From contig DGUF01000022.1 of NCBI GenBank assembly GCA_002394525.1, positions 1 to 6,029 on the forward strand: 6,029 nt of DNA, read 5' to 3'. Below, one piece after another: positions 5,360 to 6,029 of the stretch. Source of the DNA: Lachnospiraceae bacterium UBA4317 (GTDB lineage: Bacteria > Bacillota_A > Clostridia > Lachnospirales > Lachnospiraceae). Positions within the stretch are counted from its first letter, which is position 1. Each line of letters begins with the position of its first letter. The position numbers and the translations under genes are program-made. Under the pieces are notes generated by a model. That model saw only the letters and a program-made list of their open reading frames with translations. It was not told the DNA's origin and made no database searches.

Positions 5360-5368
5360 AATATACCA
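5360..5368 (-). promoter_or_regulatory. Candidate extended -10 promoter of cysE
   Basis: TGGTATATT on the minus strand fits an extended -10 (TGn followed by TATATT at 5365-5360). The -35 region 17 bp upstream (TAGTCG) is poor. Transcription from here would give a leader of about 170 nt that includes the 30-bp repeats. Confidence 0.4.
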
Positions 5369-5420
5369 TATTTCCCCTGTCCCGACTATGCTGTTTTTCC
5401 CAAAAGATCAACCTGGAAAA

Positions 5421-5638
5421 CCATGCGGCCTTCCCGAATTGCGGAAAACGAAAACGCACCAGGCCCCTGCGCCCTTCCGGCTTGCGGAAGGCGAAAACGC
5501 ACCGGGTCCCTGCGCCCTTCCGGCTTGCGGAAAGTGCAAAACGCGCCGGACACCCGCGGCCTTCGGCCCGCGGAAGGGCACAGCCTGCACCTGGCATCCG
5601 TGCCCCTTCCGGCCCGCGTGGGCATAAAAAACCTCCGA
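5421..5638. repeat. Five degenerate 43-44 bp tandem repeats
   Basis: Units begin near 5421, 5465, 5508, 5552 and 5596. The best pair (5465 and 5508) share CCCTGCGCCCTTCCGGCTTG followed by CGGAA and a CAAAACGC- or GAAAACGC-type stretch. Each unit contains a small inverted repeat of the CTTCCG...CGGAAG kind. The outer copies have decayed, and the last runs into the integrase terminator. No protein is supported here. Confidence 0.85.
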
Positions 5639-5656
5639 AACACAAGGTTTCGGAGG
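5626..5656 (-). terminator. Intrinsic terminator downstream of the integrase
   Basis: On the minus strand, CCTCCGAAAC pairs perfectly with GTTTCGGAGG around a five-base loop, and TTTTTT (5631-5626) follows. This is a textbook terminator for transcripts coming from the integrase side. Confidence 0.93.
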
Positions 5657-5882
5657 CTCTGTATATCTCTTTGATTCCCGTCGGGGACCACCCTTCCGGG
5701 AAGCACCTGTCTTTTGCCTGTTCTGCAGCGGACTGAAATTATCGCTTGGAGAACTGAGGTGCGCGGCGGGCGCCTTTGAGACCGTACTGAACAGATATCG
5801 AGCTCTGAAACCCTTGATATTACTGCGTTTCGAGCGATGACCGATTTTTTTGTCTCAGCCATTAACTACTTCTTTTTTCTCG
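5657..5882. other. Unassigned region between the integrase stop and its terminator
   Basis: These 226 bases follow the integrase stop and precede a terminator. No gene with family signatures or a good ribosome-binding site is seen. A minus-strand ATG at 5862 opens a 158-codon frame, but it reads straight through the terminator and the 43-bp repeats. An attachment site or a structured RNA could lie here. Neither can be shown without the other element end or a family alignment. Confidence 0.35.
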
Positions 5883-6029
5883 TCACTGCCCAGTCTTAGC
5901 CCCGGACTCTGATTTAGAAGGCTTTTTCAATGCGCTGTTTACCACGGATGAAAGCTCTTCGGGCTTATTATACTTAGCCTTAGCGTAGATGTCCATAGTG
6001 ACCTTACAAGTACTGTTTGTATCCTTGCT
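5883..6029 (-). CDS. Tyrosine recombinase (integrase), C-terminal end only
   Basis: The last 48 residues of a protein that runs off the right edge are visible, ending in TGA at 5885-5883. The segment VTMDIYAKAKYNKPEEL matches the end of phage- and transposon-type tyrosine recombinases, where the Tyr of the (T)MxIY motif (fragment residue 15) is the nucleophile. The Arg-His-Arg residues lie outside the window. The following basic, Lys/Ser-rich tail is usual. Base composition is closer to neutral than in the trp and cys genes, which fits acquired DNA. Such genes sit at the edge of integrated elements, so the window probably abuts a prophage or integrative element on its right. The identification rests on a short stretch. 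Confidence 0.75.
   Translation of the reverse strand, partial: SKDTNSTCKVTMDIYAKAKYNKPEELSSVVNSALKKPSKSESGAKTGQ

Noticed and set aside
5421..5638. A CRISPR array
   Set aside because: The 43-44 bp units are directly adjacent and degenerate, with no unique spacers between conserved repeats.
5668..5692. A tRNA 3'-end remnant reading TTTGATTCCCGTCGGGGACC on the plus strand
   Set aside because: It resembles a T-loop and acceptor arm, but the nearly invariant C56 is T, the 5' T-stem is missing and no cloverleaf can be built. As a possible attachment core it would need the other end of the element.
5386..5862. A 158-codon minus-strand frame starting 20 bp after the integrase stop
   Set aside because: It reads through a strong intrinsic terminator and through the 43-bp tandem repeats, so its second half cannot be a real protein. 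A short product from the first part cannot be excluded but has no support.

Overview
The window looks like chromosomal DNA of a fairly GC-rich member of the Firmicutes (Clostridia, most likely Lachnospiraceae-like). The evidence is a tryptophan-specific T-box leader, purine-rich Shine-Dalgarno sequences, many intrinsic terminators with U-tracts, and the flavour of the proteins. The taxonomic call is inferred from these features, not from a database search. Every gene that can be supported lies on the minus strand, so transcription runs from right to left.

From right to left. (1) 5883-6029 is the 3' end of a tyrosine-recombinase (integrase) gene that runs off the window. It is visibly less GC-rich than the rest, and an intrinsic terminator at 5626-5656 follows about 230 bases later. 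(2) 5421-5638 holds five degenerate 43-44 bp tandem repeats. (3) cysE (serine O-acetyltransferase, first step of cysteine synthesis) occupies 4195-5181. Its leader contains three 30-bp tandem repeats; two of them form a 16-codon reading frame with Cys codons just before the cysE ribosome-binding site. (4) A FlK-like hotdog thioesterase (3610-4005) and a small HMA_2-type protein (3172-3585) form a two-gene unit ended by a strong terminator (3096-3161). (5) 2885-3055 looks like a small non-autonomous insertion element: 155 bp with 11-bp terminal inverted repeats, flanked by exact 8-bp direct repeats. (6) A promoter near 2833-2863 drives a leader of about 540 nt containing a T-box riboswitch with a UGG (Trp) specifier, an antiterminator/terminator pair, and an extra hairpin-plus-U-tract in the middle. 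(7) trpD (1166-2194) and trpC (144-950) follow as the first two genes of a trp operon that presumably continues past the left edge.

How the genes work together: TrpD transfers the phosphoribosyl group to anthranilate, and TrpC makes indole-3-glycerol phosphate after the TrpF step. trpF, trpB and trpA are not in the window. trpE and trpG are not upstream either, so this operon begins at trpD. The T-box couples its transcription to uncharged tRNA-Trp. cysE and the thioesterase/HMA_2 pair have no evident link to tryptophan.

The most unusual property of the window is its intergenic DNA. Most of the intergenic stretches of any length carry short tandem or palindromic duplications (46-, 74-, 12-, 45-, 30- and 43-bp periods), several touching stop codons or ribosome-binding sites, and there is the MITE-like element. 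I found no CRISPR array, rRNA or intact tRNA gene, and no convincing plus-strand gene.
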